DNA of 64,000 nucleotides from assembly GCA_023437365.1 (NCBI GenBank), contig JAEZGK010000035.1, positions 1 to 64,000 of the forward strand. Reading direction: 5' to 3'. Source of the DNA: Bacillota bacterium. GTDB lineage: Bacteria; Bacillota; Clostridia; Lachnospirales; Lachnospiraceae. The notes beneath the pieces are model-generated. The model searched no databases, had not been told where the DNA came from, and saw nothing but the letters and a program-made list of their open reading frames with translations. Below, piece after piece: positions 9,561-18,849 of this stretch (position 1 is its first letter; each line of letters starts with the position of its first letter). The position numbers and the translations under genes were made by a program.

Positions 9561-9858
9561 ATTCTCTCCTCCTTCTTATCATTAATGCAATTTTTATAAT
9601 CATATCAGGTTCAGCCTATCATTTCTGTGAACTAGTCACTTTATTGTATTATAAGGTATCCTCTGCAAAATTCCTATATAGTTTTTGATAATCAATTGCT
9701 TGCTCCTTCATAGCTTTCTCATCCCTTCTATGCATTATCCAATGCCAAAGTACCTTATCATTATCCCAGCCTATGTTCAGATAAAATTTATTTAAGTATA
9801 GTCTATAATTATCTTCAATACTTTACCGTGATTCAAATCACAGATAGGAGGATTGTAA
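9561..9858. other. Intergenic region with candidate operators
   Basis: AT-rich. A near-palindrome GTGAACTAGTCAC lies near 9627-9640, downstream of a minus-strand TATAAT likely serving gnd. A second palindrome at 9828-9841 is listed separately. A plus-strand TATAAT lies at 9804-9809 without a good -35. No other gene was seen. Confidence 0.4.
9828..9841. promoter_or_regulatory. FNR/CRP-type palindrome
   Basis: GTGATTCAAATCAC is a perfect inverted repeat. It fits both the TGAT-N4-ATCA core of FNR sites and the GTGA-N6-TCAC core of CRP sites. A CRP/FNR regulator is encoded at 11175-11891, and its recognition helix reads RETVSR, combining residues of both types. The target promoter is not obvious; it lies 18 bp upstream of a small plus-strand reading frame. 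Confidence 0.5.
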
Positions 9859-10017
9859 ATGCAAATGAATAAGGACATTCGGAATTATCTTCCTCCTGCC
9901 CTCTTATCCTACTTATATTTATTCCATTCTCTCCTGTTTAATAAACAAGCTCCTGGAATATTTGCTTTACTGTGGTCATCTCCTTCAGTAGATGTACCTT
10001 CTCCCCACAGAAAATAA
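9859..10017 (+). CDS. Possible small ORF of 52 residues
   Basis: An ATG preceded by AGGAGGATTGTAA opens a 52-codon frame (MQMNKDIRNYLPPALLSY...) that overlaps the 3' end of the convergent FMN oxidoreductase gene by 80 bp. No family is recognised. Support is only the strong ribosome binding site and the operator-like palindrome upstream. It could equally be chance. Confidence 0.2.
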   Translation: MQMNKDIRNYLPPALLSYLYLFHSLLFNKQAPGIFALLWSSPSVDVPSPHRK

Positions 10018-10993
10018 GACCTTCATCTATATTCCCTTTTACCGCATTGATCAGCGCTTTCGTAATACAGTAAGGAGTATCCTTCGGATTACAGTGTTCG
10101 AGACAGTTAAAGCATTTGGTTACTGCTATTCTTCCTACATCCACTGTCCTTAAGAAAGGATTTTGGATAGCCCTTCCCGGCATTCCGACGGGACTGATTA
10201 CAATTTTCACATCCTCCCTGGCTGCATTTAAGTATGCCTGCTTGTATTCTGTACTAGCGTCACATTCCTCTGTCACGACAAAACGTGTCGCAATCTGAAC
10301 ACCGTCCGCTCCAAGTTCCATTGCATGTCTGATATCGGACTGATCAAAGATGCCACCTGCAATCACCACCGGAATATTCGTTTTATATTTTTCCTCATAA
10401 TCTTTTTTGCATTCAATAATTCCTTTTATTTCAGTATCATAATCCAACTGCTCCAAATGATCCAGCTGATCCTTCGTAAAACCAAGGTGTCCTCCTGCCA
10501 GAGGCCCTTCTATCACGATAAAATCAGGAGTTCTGCAATATTTCTTGTCCCAGAGCTTTAACAGCACCGCAGCAGCACGGATGCTTGATACAATCGGGGC
10601 AATCTTAGTCTTAAAGCCCTGCACGAGCTCCGGTAAGGTCACCGGCAGCCCGGCACCGGAGATGATGACATCAGCCCCTCCTTCGCAGGCAGCCTTAACA
10701 TATCTCTCGTATTGCTTGGTTGCAACCATGATATTGACGCCAACGATTCCTTCCGGTGCAATCTCCTTCGCAAGCTTTAAATGCTTTTTGATTGCTGTCA
10801 GATTACTTTCAATTTGGTGCTTATCAAAGTCTGGTTCATCAAATCCGATCTGAGCAGTAGAGATGATACCGATGCCGCCTTCCTTAGCTACTGCTCCGGC
10901 AAGCTTACTTCTGCTCACACCGACACCCATACCTCCCTGTATGATTGGGAATCTCGCAATCAAGTCTCCTATGATCAATGGTTTCATCTTCAT
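9938..10993 (-). CDS. FMN-dependent nitronate monooxygenase / FabK-like oxidoreductase
   Basis: A 351-residue TIM-barrel flavoprotein of the 2-nitropropane dioxygenase family, which contains nitronate monooxygenases and the enoyl-ACP reductase FabK. The N-terminal motif is PIIQGGMGVGVS. FMN-phosphate-binding text VVIAGGIFD and the following GADGVQIATRFV lie near residue 230-260. A Cys-rich C-terminus, CFNCLEHCNP, is typical of clostridial members. The start is uncertain: ATG at 11005, 10993 and 10987 are all in frame, and 10993 has the best spacing to AAAGG. A FabT-like palindrome lies in its leader, which makes a fatty-acid role (FabK-like) worth testing, but motif text alone does not separate the two functions. 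Confidence 0.85.
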   Translation of the reverse strand: MKMKPLIIGDLIARFPIIQGGMGVGVSRSKLAGAVAKEGGIGIISTAQIGFDEPDFDKHQIESNLTAIKKHLKLAKEIAPEGIVGVNIMVATKQYERYVKAACEGGADVIISGAGLPVTLPELVQGFKTKIAPIVSSIRAAAVLLKLWDKKYCRTPDFIVIEGPLAGGHLGFTKDQLDHLEQLDYDTEIKGIIECKKDYEEKYKTNIPVVIAGGIFDQSDIRHAMELGADGVQIATRFVVTEECDASTEYKQAYLNAAREDVKIVISPVGMPGRAIQNPFLRTVDVGRIAVTKCFNCLEHCNPKDTPYCITKALINAVKGNIDEGLIFCGEKVHLLKEMTTVKQIFQELVY

Positions 10994-11038
10994 ACTAATA
11001 TTCATACCTTTCTCTGCTAATGCGTCTGCTGATATTAT

Positions 11039-11051
11039 TTTGATTATCAAA
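11039..11051. promoter_or_regulatory. FabT-like palindrome in the leader of the FMN oxidoreductase
   Basis: TTTGATTATCAAA is a perfect palindrome around a single centre base. It matches the core of MarR-type FabT/FabR sites that control fatty-acid genes in Firmicutes. It lies between the promoter and the start codon, a repressing position. Confidence 0.5.
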
Positions 11052-11068
11052 CTATTTATTTCCGATAA

Positions 11069-11086
11069 ACCGGTGCTTCCACCGGT
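11069..11086. promoter_or_regulatory. Perfect inverted repeat just after the transcription start
   Basis: ACCGGTG and CACCGGT form 7-bp arms around a 4-base loop, about 8-25 bases after the -10 element of the FMN oxidoreductase promoter. It could be an operator or a 5' mRNA hairpin. Confidence 0.5.
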
Positions 11087-11094
11087 ATATCAAT

Positions 11095-11124
11095 ATTATA
11101 GTACACTCACAGAGTTGTTGTCAA
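11095..11124 (-). promoter_or_regulatory. Sigma-A promoter of the FMN oxidoreductase gene
   Basis: A consensus minus-strand promoter: TTGACA at 11119-11124, an 18-bp spacer, and TATAAT at 11095-11100. It implies that this gene is transcribed separately from the upstream FNR-like regulator. Confidence 0.8.
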
Positions 11125-11174
11125 TATATCATAGTATTTTTTGCTATTTTATATGGTAATCATTACTACATTGA

Positions 11175-11891
11175 TTAATTTATGCCTGCTATTTGCACCA
11201 ATGCATCCCTATTCAGGATTAGAATGGATTTATTATTGATCGATTTGATTATTCCGTCACTTTCCAGTTGTCCAAGCTTTCGGCTTACTGTCTCTCTGGC
11301 GACTCCGAGGTAATTAGCGATCCCCTCTCTGCTTAACGGCAACTGGATCAACGTGCCTTCCTTTTCTTGTGAGCCGTATTTTTCGGAGAATTCGAGAAGA
11401 ATTCCTCCGATTCGGTTATCCACATTACGGACACCCATTCCCTGCATTGCATTTTCCAGTCGGGCCATTCTTTCCCCCAGCTCAGTAATAATCTTAACAG
11501 CGATATCGGGGTACTGATACAAAAGCTTCTGAAAACGGCTTTTGGATAACATACAGGTCTTAACTGTCTGCAAAGCCTCCACGGTATAGGTCGCAGTACG
11601 GTCTGTCAACAGATTCTGTTCTCCAAAGAAATCTCCTTCCGCAAATACATACAGAATCTGTTCCCTGCCATCTGATGTATATTTAAAAGCTTTAGCACTT
11701 CCTTCATGCATTATGACAATATAATCCGAGGCCTCACCCTCGTGCATCAGAAGCTCTCCCTTTTTATATTCCCGATGCATGATCAGTTCTGATATTTTCC
11801 CTACCTCTTCCACGCTTAAGGAGGAAAATATCGGTACTTTTTTCACACACAAGTCATTATTACAATAACCACAATGGCAGGAAGCATTCAT
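11175..11891 (-). CDS. CRP/FNR-family regulator with N-terminal cysteine cluster
   Basis: A 238-residue transcription factor: a cyclic-nucleotide-binding-like domain (about residues 20-140) followed by a C-terminal winged helix. Four Cys lie at positions 5, 7, 10 and 15 (CHCGYCNNDLC), with one more near residue 109 (KTCMLSK). This layout resembles the Cys set that holds the oxygen-labile cluster of FNR, so redox sensing is inferred. The recognition helix reads GVARETVSRKL; the E-x-x-S-R pattern is FNR-like and the preceding R is CRP-like. It overlaps the upstream HAD gene by 4 bp (ATGA), so the two are translationally coupled. Likely targets are nearby redox genes, including a site at 9828-9841. 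Confidence 0.9.
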   Translation of the reverse strand: MNASCHCGYCNNDLCVKKVPIFSSLSVEEVGKISELIMHREYKKGELLMHEGEASDYIVIMHEGSAKAFKYTSDGREQILYVFAEGDFFGEQNLLTDRTATYTVEALQTVKTCMLSKSRFQKLLYQYPDIAVKIITELGERMARLENAMQGMGVRNVDNRIGGILLEFSEKYGSQEKEGTLIQLPLSREGIANYLGVARETVSRKLGQLESDGIIKSINNKSILILNRDALVQIAGIN

Positions 11892-12610
11892 CCTATGCTA
11901 CCTCCTTTATTCATTTTAGCTACGATTGCCGCAACCTCTGCTAAATCATGTGCAATCGGGTATTTACAATACTCTATCTTCCTTCTTCTATCCATTAGAA
12001 TTGGGCAAAATCCCATCTGTTCGGCATTGATAAGATTTTTTTCTGAATCATCGACGAATACGGTATTCTCCGGCTTCAGCTTCAGTTCTTCGATAGCAAT
12101 TTGGAACAGCTGTACGTTATCCTTACAGATTCCATAATCACTGGAGATAATCAGACCGTTCAAATGCTCTTCGATCCTGTAATTGGTCAGAAGTCGACGC
12201 AGTGACGGCCAATTATCGGATAAAATTGCAATTCGGTAGCTTTTCTTCATATCAGGCAGTTCTTTCAAAACATCCTCGTAAATTCCGATCCGTTCATCAT
12301 TTAAGACAAGATCCTGAGCCAGAGCGGCTGCTTTCTGATCGACGTTCTTACTGATGCCAAAGCCAGTGAGAAGCTTCTGATAGAAGACGCTGAAATGCTC
12401 TATCTCCTTCTCCTGCGTATGCATCAGATGTTCCTCATTCAGATGTCGGTAAGCAACAGCAATAACCTTCTTCTTTTTATAAGAATGTAATCCAATCCTA
12501 AGTAAATCACCCATTGTCAAAAGCCTTCTTGATTCCGGTGTAAGAAACCAATTGCCGCTCCTTGGATAAGCCAATACATAACCGAAATCAAAAACTATAT
12601 TTTCAATCAT
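11888..12610 (-). CDS. HAD-superfamily hydrolase
   Basis: A 240-residue cytoplasmic phosphatase-like protein of the HAD subfamily IA. Motif I is degenerate as FDFGYVLAYP, where the second catalytic Asp of DxDxT is replaced, a variant seen in many FDFGxVL-type HAD proteins. Motif II is AILSDNW, and the motif III/IV region is VFVDDSEKNLINA. The substrate is unknown. I chose the ATG at 12610 because GGAGGAAGAT lies directly before it; a start at 12622 would consume that ribosome binding site. It is coupled to the FNR-like regulator through an ATGA overlap. Confidence 0.85.
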   Translation of the reverse strand: MIENIVFDFGYVLAYPRSGNWFLTPESRRLLTMGDLLRIGLHSYKKKKVIAVAYRHLNEEHLMHTQEKEIEHFSVFYQKLLTGFGISKNVDQKAAALAQDLVLNDERIGIYEDVLKELPDMKKSYRIAILSDNWPSLRRLLTNYRIEEHLNGLIISSDYGICKDNVQLFQIAIEELKLKPENTVFVDDSEKNLINAEQMGFCPILMDRRRKIEYCKYPIAHDLAEVAAIVAKMNKGGSIG

Positions 12611-12711
12611 ATCTTCCTCCATCCGTATGCAGGTCTTTATGTAGCTAAGCTGTGACTCCTAATTCTAGCGCATTAGTTATGATTACACAACAGTATGATT
12701 CCTTCCCTTCT

Positions 12712-13167
12712 CTATCGTGTCAAATTATGGGAAGCCCTGTGAATATATGCCAAAATCAGCCGTAAACCTAAATCCAGCAATAAATGGATTATAAAGAACA
12801 GAAGGAGGAATATTCGGGATATATTATAACTCTTTGCAAAGTATAAAAACAATAAGAAGAAAGCAATTCCCAGGATATCAGCAAGAATGACCGTAGGGAT
12901 CTCCCTCCAGCGTTTTATTTTATCCTTAGGTCTATATAATCTCAGCAGGTAATAAATAATCAGATACAGCGGTATCAGAAATATCAGTTGCTTTGCATAG
13001 TTCTGCAAAGAATCATACCTGCTGTACTTCCCTATCTGAAAAAAGGGTAGCTCCTTCAAACCACTTTCAAAACGCAGATAGTATGCCATAATATATGCTA
13101 TCACCAGAGTTACGGCATCGGCAACCATGTAAACGATCCTCCATATTCTTTGACTATCCTTCTTCAT
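12712..13167 (-). CDS. Stand-alone membrane domain of a polyprenyl glycosylphosphotransferase
   Basis: A 151-residue protein with four predicted membrane helices. It resembles the N-terminal half of WbaP-like polyprenyl-phosphate sugar phosphotransferases: an opening VYMVADAVTLVIAYIMAYYLRF, then PLYLIIYYLLRLYRP, then a final SRIFLLLFFIIHLLLDLGLR. Full proteins continue for about 300 residues into a nucleotide-binding and a catalytic domain, both absent here. No continuation was seen in the next 100 bases. It is either a truncated relic or an independent small membrane protein. A short conserved-looking leader with AGGGGAATGCT precedes the start. Confidence 0.65.
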   Translation of the reverse strand: MKKDSQRIWRIVYMVADAVTLVIAYIMAYYLRFESGLKELPFFQIGKYSRYDSLQNYAKQLIFLIPLYLIIYYLLRLYRPKDKIKRWREIPTVILADILGIAFFLLFLYFAKSYNISRIFLLLFFIIHLLLDLGLRLILAYIHRASHNLTR

Positions 13168-13302
13168 AGCATTCCCCTCATATAATATTGTGATATTGTT
13201 ATAAGAAATATCTCCTTTAACCCCAGTAAGATATATTTCTCTGATTACTATCTGTAATTATAATCTATCTATATCCTGAGTTCAATTTATTTTACAAATG
13301 AT

Positions 13303-13508
13303 GCTTGTTTTCTTAATATACTTATTCTCACTTTCCTAATAAATAAATGCTCACTTTCTTAATAATCTAATGTTCACTTTCTTAATAATCTATTGTTCAC
13401 TTTCTTAATAATCTAATGTTCACTTTCTTAATAAACTTATGCTCATTTTCATATTAAACTAAAACTCATTTCTTATTAATGTAATGCTCGTTTTCTTAAG
13501 GTAATCAT
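13303..13508. repeat. Nine-unit tandem repeat, 23-bp period
   Basis: Degenerate units of GCTCACTTTCTTAATAATCTAAT. Eight are 23 bp and one (13464-13485) is 22 bp. Units 2-5 (13349-13440) are nearly identical and the flanking ones are diverged. The array lies between the lone membrane-domain gene and the terminator of the first V-ATPase operon. There are no spacers. Confidence 0.9.
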
Positions 13509-13572
13509 AAAGTATCAGTCGTCTGACAGTTATAGATGTATACTTCACAGAGATTGACAATATCAGAAAAAT

Positions 13573-13638
13573 AGACCTGCGGGTAATCAATCCGTTGCCT
13601 GCTTGACGCAGACACAATAGATGATTATCGGCAGGTCT
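13573..13638 (-). terminator. Terminator of V-ATPase operon 1
   Basis: AGACCTGC and GCAGGTCT, extended by TAATCA/TGATTA, form a long stem. On the minus strand it is followed by ATTTTTC. It lies 19 bp after the subunit D stop codon. Confidence 0.8.
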
Positions 13639-13656
13639 AATTCCTTCTCTTATTCC

Positions 13657-14334
13657 TTATACTTCAAAATGGTTCTGATAGCGCTCATTATAGTGATGAG
13701 CCTGCTCCAGCATCATATCTTTCACCTTCATCAATCGGACCTGAGTGCTTCGCTCATTCTCATCCAGCTTCATGATGATATATTTAATGTTTTCTTTCAG
13801 CTCCGGAATCATGACATGCTCCAGTGCATTCACGCGACGTCTCGTCTTCTCGATCTCAGCAGCCATCAGCTGGCAGGATTTTTCAATCTCGGCAAGTCGA
13901 AGCATATCAGGAAGGATATCCTGCAAGGATTTCACTGCATCATCCAAGTCACTGGAGGTAAAAGCAAAGCCATAAGGATAGATATCGTTGGTATCCGGAG
14001 TCTTGGTTCGATACTCGAATTCCGGTATCTCCACGCTCATAACATTTCGTTTTCCGGCTTCAAGATAAATCTCCTGCTTTGGTGCCATCAAAGCAACATT
14101 CAGTACTTCATCCTGCATCGCCGCGCGCGCCAGGACAAAGTTCTTATTCGCAGCCATAATTCCTTGTTCTACCTTTTCGCGAAGACTCTTATTCTCACGA
14201 ACCAGATCAAGAAACTGACGCATGAGCTCGTCACGCTTATCCTTTAGCAATTTATGTCCGCGGGTTGCCGTTACCAGCTTCTTCTTCAGCCTGGTCAGCT
14301 CCATACGTGTAGGATTCACATGTGCCTTAGCCAA
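13657..14334 (-). CDS. atpD: V-type ATPase subunit D (operon 1)
   Basis: The central rotor shaft of the V1 sector, a long coiled coil that rotates inside the A3B3 hexamer. The protein has 225 residues. The N-terminus VNPTRMELTRLKKKLVTATRGHKLLKDKRDE contains the family signature, and the C-terminal helix has RRRVNALEHVMIPELKENI. The start codon is TTG at 14334, preceded by GGGGGTG at 7-base spacing; no nearby ATG fits. It is the last gene of the operon, 15 bp after atpB, followed by a strong terminator. Confidence 0.95.
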   Translation of the reverse strand: MAKAHVNPTRMELTRLKKKLVTATRGHKLLKDKRDELMRQFLDLVRENKSLREKVEQGIMAANKNFVLARAAMQDEVLNVALMAPKQEIYLEAGKRNVMSVEIPEFEYRTKTPDTNDIYPYGFAFTSSDLDDAVKSLQDILPDMLRLAEIEKSCQLMAAEIEKTRRRVNALEHVMIPELKENIKYIIMKLDENERSTQVRLMKVKDMMLEQAHHYNERYQNHFEV

Positions 14335-14349
14335 TGAAAAGCACCCCCT

Positions 14350-15723
14350 TTATACCTGACCGTAATATTGATCTAGTAATTCGTCCTTGATTCTCTTAAG
14401 CTCTGTCCTAGGCAGGATATTCAGGAGCTTCCAGCCTAGATTCAGGGTTTCTTCAATATCACGGTTTGTATGATAGCCCTGGGATACATATTCCTTTTCG
14501 AACGCATCCGAGAACTTCGCATACAGCTTATCGATATCCGTTAATGCTGCCTCTCCAAGTACAACCATCAATTCCTTGGCTTCTTTTCCTCTAGCATAGG
14601 CTGCAAAGATCTGATTCATCGTATTGGCATGATCCTTCCTTGTTTTTCCCTCACCGATACCCTTATCCTTCAGACGGGATAGGGAAGGTAATACATCGAT
14701 GGGAGGTTGGATGCTTTGTCGGTACAAATCACGGCTTAAGATAATCTGCCCTTCCGTGATGTATCCTGTCAAGTCGGGAATCGGATGAGTTTTGTCATCC
14801 TCAGGCATGGTTAGAATCGGAATCATTGTGATGGAACCGTTCTTGCCCTTCTTTCTACCTGCTCTCTCATAGAGGGAGGCAAGGTCTGTATACATATAAC
14901 CGGGATAGCCGCGTCGTCCGGGAACCTCTTTTCGGGCTGCGGATACCTCACGCAGGGAGTCAGCATAGTTCGTAATATCCGTCAGAATGACAAGCACATG
15001 CATATCCTTCTCAAAAGCAAGATATTCCGCTGCAGTCAGTGCCATACGAGGTGTAGAGATACGCTCTACAGCAGGATCGTTTGCCAGATTGACAAACATG
15101 ACGGTACGGTCAATCGCTCCGGTCTCACGGAAGCTTTCTGTAAAGAAATTCGCTTCCTCGAAGGTAATACCCATCGCAGCAAATACAACGGCAAAGGGCT
15201 CCGTGGTACCGCGCACCTTAGCTTGACGTGCAATCTGAGCCGCAAGCTCCGCATGGGGCAGACCACTGGCAGAGAAGATCGGCAGCTTCTGTCCGCGCAC
15301 CAGAGTATTCAGGCCGTCAATGGCTGATACACCGGTCTGGATAAATTCCTGAGGGTAGTTTCTTGCGGCGGGGTTCATCGGCAGGCCGTTAATATCCAGT
15401 CGCTTTTCCGGTAATATCTCGGGGCCGTCATCGATCGGTCTGCCAAGACCGTCAAATACTCGGCTGAGCATATCCTCACTGACCCCAAGCTCCATGCTTC
15501 GTCCAAGAAAACGTACCTTACTGCTGGCAAGATTGATGCCTGCGGAGCTTTCAAACAGCTGTACAAGAGCATTGCCACCATCAATTTCAAGAACACGGCA
15601 TCTGCGCTTTTCACCGTTTGCCAGCTCAATTTCAGCAAGTTCATCAAAGGCTACATTTTCCACACCCTGTACTAACATAAGAGGACCTGCCACCTCTTGA
15701 ATGGTTCTATATTCCTTTGGCAT
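14350..15723 (-). CDS. atpB: V-type ATPase subunit B (operon 1)
   Basis: The non-catalytic nucleotide-site subunit of the V1 hexamer. The 457-residue length is typical. [28 protein letters not shown] opens the N-terminal barrel. The central region has [21 protein letters not shown] in place of a Walker A motif, as expected for B, and [23 protein letters not shown] is the family signature. Its ATG overlaps the atpA stop by one base (TAATG), so the two are translationally coupled. Each of the two operons in the window has its own B. Confidence 0.97.
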   Translation of the reverse strand: MPKEYRTIQEVAGPLMLVQGVENVAFDELAEIELANGEKRRCRVLEIDGGNALVQLFESSAGINLASSKVRFLGRSMELGVSEDMLSRVFDGLGRPIDDGPEILPEKRLDINGLPMNPAARNYPQEFIQTGVSAIDGLNTLVRGQKLPIFSASGLPHAELAAQIARQAKVRGTTEPFAVVFAAMGITFEEANFFTESFRETGAIDRTVMFVNLANDPAVERISTPRMALTAAEYLAFEKDMHVLVILTDITNYADSLREVSAARKEVPGRRGYPGYMYTDLASLYERAGRKKGKNGSITMIPILTMPEDDKTHPIPDLTGYITEGQIILSRDLYRQSIQPPIDVLPSLSRLKDKGIGEGKTRKDHANTMNQIFAAYARGKEAKELMVVLGEAALTDIDKLYAKFSDAFEKEYVSQGYHTNRDIEETLNLGWKLLNILPRTELKRIKDELLDQYYGQV

Positions 15724-17492
15724 TAGGCTTCCTCCTCCTTCTGCTGGATTAATTTATCAATATCCAACTGCAGATTTTTAATTATTTCCTGACATTCCAT
15801 ATCCAGCTTGTCTTTGGTCACATATTTAAAACGACCGATCCTCTCTCTGATTGCAAGCTTCACCAGACTCTCTACAGATACTCCCTTAGACAGTGCTGCA
15901 AGAGATACATCATAATACTGAAGGACAAGATCCATCATCAAATACTGCTTATGAAGATCGGTATAGGTATCCACCTCATGGAAGGCATCCTGATGCAGGA
16001 AGTCCTCACGGATGGAGCGGGCTGCTTCCAGTTTAAGCCGATCCGGCGCAGAAAGCGCATCCATACCAACCAGCTTCACGATCTCATCGAGCTCAGCTTC
16101 GTCATTCAGCATCTTCATGAGTCTCGCTCTCATATCCATCCATTTCTCGTTGACATTCGCATTGAACCACTTACCGAGATTATACAAGGAGTAGCTGGTC
16201 AGCCAGTTAATTGCCGGGAAATGTCTTCGATAGGCCAGGTTCGCATCCAGCCCCCAGAATACCTTCACGATACGAAGGGTTGCCTGGGATACGGGCTCGG
16301 AAATATCACCGCCGGGCGGAGATACTGCTCCGATTGCGGATAATGCGCCCTCTCTACCTTCCTTACCAAGGGAAATGACACGTCCTGCTCTTTCATAAAA
16401 CTGTGCCAGACGGCTGGCCAGATAGGCAGGATAACCTTCCTCACCGGGCATTTCCTCAAGACGCCCACTCATCTCACGAAGCGCCTCGGCCCAACGTGAT
16501 GTGGAGTCCGCCATTAAAGCCACGGAATAGCCCATATCACGGAAGTATTCCGCTATCGTAATACCCACATAAATCGACGCCTCTCGTGCAGCCACGGGCA
16601 TATCGGAGGTATTTGCAATCAATACGGTACGTTCCATCAGGGACTTACCGGTCTTAGGGTCCTTTAATTCCGGGAATTCGTTCAATACATCTGTCATCTC
16701 GTTACCGCGCTCGCCGCAGCCAATGTATACCACAATATCTGCTTCAGCCCATTTAGCTAGCTGATGCTGAACAACAGTCTTACCGCTTCCGAAAGGACCA
16801 GGTACTGCGGCAACACCACCCTTTGCGATTGGGAATAGGGTATCAATAACTCTTTGTCCGGTCACCAACGGTTTATCCGGAGACAGCTTCTGCTTATACG
16901 GTCTTCCGATACGTACCGGCCATTTCTGCATCAGAGTGATATTCTCCTTTGTGCCGTCGGCCTTCTTCAGTACCGCAACCGTATCCGTTACCGTATAATC
17001 ACCCTCATTGATTGCTTCCAATATACCCTGCATTCCAATGGGGAGCATGATTTTCTGAACCACAATTTCCGTTTCCTGCACTGTTCCAAGGATATCGCCT
17101 GCTTCTACCGCATCCCCTGCTTTTACAGAAGGTACAAAGTGCCATTTTTTTTCCCTGTTCAGGGAAGGTATTTCCACACCTCTTTTTAAATTCGTTCCGA
17201 TGGCTTCCATAATATCAACCAGGGGACGCTGAATACCGTCAAAGATACTGCTGATGAGCCCGGGTCCCAACTCAACAGATAACGGCGCACCGGTAGATTC
17301 CACCGGTTCTCCGGGTCCCAGCCCTGACGTCTCCTCATATACCTGAATTGATGCCTGGTCACCGTGGATTTCAATAATCTCACCGATCAGACGCTGCTCA
17401 CTGACTCGTACAACGTCGAACATGTTGGCATCCCGCATACCTTCTGCGACTACCAACGGACCGGCAACCTTCTTAATCGTGCCTTTGCTCAT
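15723..17492 (-). CDS. atpA: V-type ATPase catalytic subunit A (operon 1)
   Basis: The catalytic ATP-hydrolysing or ATP-synthesising subunit of V1, 589 residues. The P-loop GPFGSGKT lies near residue 230, followed by [17 protein letters not shown]. The non-homologous insert typical of A subunits precedes it (residues about 115-190). [18 protein letters not shown] text is present as [20 protein letters not shown] precedes the ATG. It follows atpF by 56 bp. The sequence differs clearly from the operon 2 copy (P-loop GGFGTGKT), so the two are not a recent duplication. Confidence 0.97.
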   Translation of the reverse strand: MSKGTIKKVAGPLVVAEGMRDANMFDVVRVSEQRLIGEIIEIHGDQASIQVYEETSGLGPGEPVESTGAPLSVELGPGLISSIFDGIQRPLVDIMEAIGTNLKRGVEIPSLNREKKWHFVPSVKAGDAVEAGDILGTVQETEIVVQKIMLPIGMQGILEAINEGDYTVTDTVAVLKKADGTKENITLMQKWPVRIGRPYKQKLSPDKPLVTGQRVIDTLFPIAKGGVAAVPGPFGSGKTVVQHQLAKWAEADIVVYIGCGERGNEMTDVLNEFPELKDPKTGKSLMERTVLIANTSDMPVAAREASIYVGITIAEYFRDMGYSVALMADSTSRWAEALREMSGRLEEMPGEEGYPAYLASRLAQFYERAGRVISLGKEGREGALSAIGAVSPPGGDISEPVSQATLRIVKVFWGLDANLAYRRHFPAINWLTSYSLYNLGKWFNANVNEKWMDMRARLMKMLNDEAELDEIVKLVGMDALSAPDRLKLEAARSIREDFLHQDAFHEVDTYTDLHKQYLMMDLVLQYYDVSLAALSKGVSVESLVKLAIRERIGRFKYVTKDKLDMECQEIIKNLQLDIDKLIQQKEEEA

Positions 17493-17548
17493 AATTAACT
17501 CTCCATTCTGCCGATACCCTTGAACTCTGATATCAGCACAAATTGATT

Positions 17549-17866
17549 TTAGTTATTGAATATAATATCAGAGCCGACTGCGCGCTCTACAGACTTCTTA
17601 ACATAATGCATTCCCTTGCCGGTATTACCTGATACTCCTGGAATTGGGATGATAGCCGGCAGATAATCAGAAACATAACGGTCTATTTCAGCCTCCAACT
17701 GAGCCTGAAGACCTTCTGTGATATAAATCACAGCATAGTCTCCTTCCGCCAGAGTCTTCAATAGCTTTGCGGCTTCCTCTTTATCCGTCACAGGGTAAGT
17801 ATCCAGACCGAGTGCGGCAAATCCGTAGATACTGTCACGGTCGCCAAGTACAGCTACCTTATACAT
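17549..17866 (-). CDS. atpF: V-type ATPase subunit F (operon 1)
   Basis: The small central-stalk subunit that binds D and tunes activity; it corresponds to NtpG of E. hirae. The protein has 105 residues. The opening [19 protein letters not shown] is the family hallmark, and the C-terminal [20 protein letters not shown] is also typical. It overlaps the atpC 3' end by 8 bp. Confidence 0.95.
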   Translation of the reverse strand: MYKVAVLGDRDSIYGFAALGLDTYPVTDKEEAAKLLKTLAEGDYAVIYITEGLQAQLEAEIDRYVSDYLPAIIPIPGVSGNTGKGMHYVKKSVERAVGSDIIFNN

Positions 17867-18827
17867 ACATCTCCCTCAATCTTTCCCGAATCAGTTGATC
17901 CGCAATATCATTCCTCTTCCCTGACAGTATGATTCTGACCGTCTTAATCTCATTCTCTCTGGCAATGATATACGCTGCCAGTGGTGATATCGTAAAGGGA
18001 TTATACTTCTGTGGCTGAATATATTTCATAATCAAATTATCACTCCAGCGTTCAAAGGCTGAAGAGGACTCTTTGATTGCCGTGATGGCTTCCTCATAAG
18101 CAGTAACTGTCAGATAGGAATAGATTGCTTCCATTCCCTGCAGAGTAACATCAATCAGCTTTTGCTTATCCAGACTGTCACATTCTGCCAAGGCTCTTTC
18201 CAGGAACATTTTGCTTTTATTGGTCTTACAGCTACGGAGAGCTATATTAATATTGGCAACCGCAACCTTTAATTCAGCATATTTTTCGAATAATTCATTG
18301 CCGGTATCCTTCCCTTTACGGAGAATTGTCTCCAGGGCCGCCTTATCAATAATGACGTCACATAATCCGCTGTCACCGGTATGCATCTGCACCTCATAGG
18401 CTTCCTCGGCACAGGCTCTCATCTCTTCGGGCAGCAGAGAAAAATTATGCTCCTTCACAGATTGAAGAACAGTCTCGACAGCTATCGTACCCTGTTCGAT
18501 ATAGACACCATGAAATGTATCGTTCGTATATACCTGCTTTATTGCCGCTTTCAGGTTATGGAAATCATTCCCGTACAAAAATGTATTGAATACAGATAGA
18601 TCATCCACCAACTCAGCCATCAGACTCCAGGTTTTTTCACGCTCAATCCCTAAAATCTGATCAGAGTTCTCTTCTCCTGTTCTTCCCCATCCTTTATCCG
18701 AAAGTAGCCTAAAACATTCAGCTTCGGTCTTGCAATTCATTAATTGCTCCAAATCTGCTTTCGTGAGTAGCGACAGTTCCTTTGATCGGATACGGGCTAC
18801 CGCATATAAATACAGATCATCAGCCAT
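17859..18827 (-). CDS. atpC: V-type ATPase subunit C/d (operon 1)
   Basis: This soluble subunit caps the c-ring and links it to the central stalk. It has 322 residues and is mostly alpha-helical (opening LYLYAVARIRSKELSLLTKADLE-like text, here in shorter form DLYLYAVARIRSKEL). [25 protein letters not shown] at the C-terminus is typical. It is preceded by AGAGAGGTG. It lies 22 bp after atpE and overlaps atpF. The operon 2 counterpart at 24786 is strongly diverged. Confidence 0.93.
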   Translation of the reverse strand: MADDLYLYAVARIRSKELSLLTKADLEQLMNCKTEAECFRLLSDKGWGRTGEENSDQILGIEREKTWSLMAELVDDLSVFNTFLYGNDFHNLKAAIKQVYTNDTFHGVYIEQGTIAVETVLQSVKEHNFSLLPEEMRACAEEAYEVQMHTGDSGLCDVIIDKAALETILRKGKDTGNELFEKYAELKVAVANINIALRSCKTNKSKMFLERALAECDSLDKQKLIDVTLQGMEAIYSYLTVTAYEEAITAIKESSSAFERWSDNLIMKYIQPQKYNPFTISPLAAYIIARENEIKTVRIILSGKRNDIADQLIRERLREMYV

Positions 18828-18849
18828 GTTTTCACCTCTCTTCGGTTAT

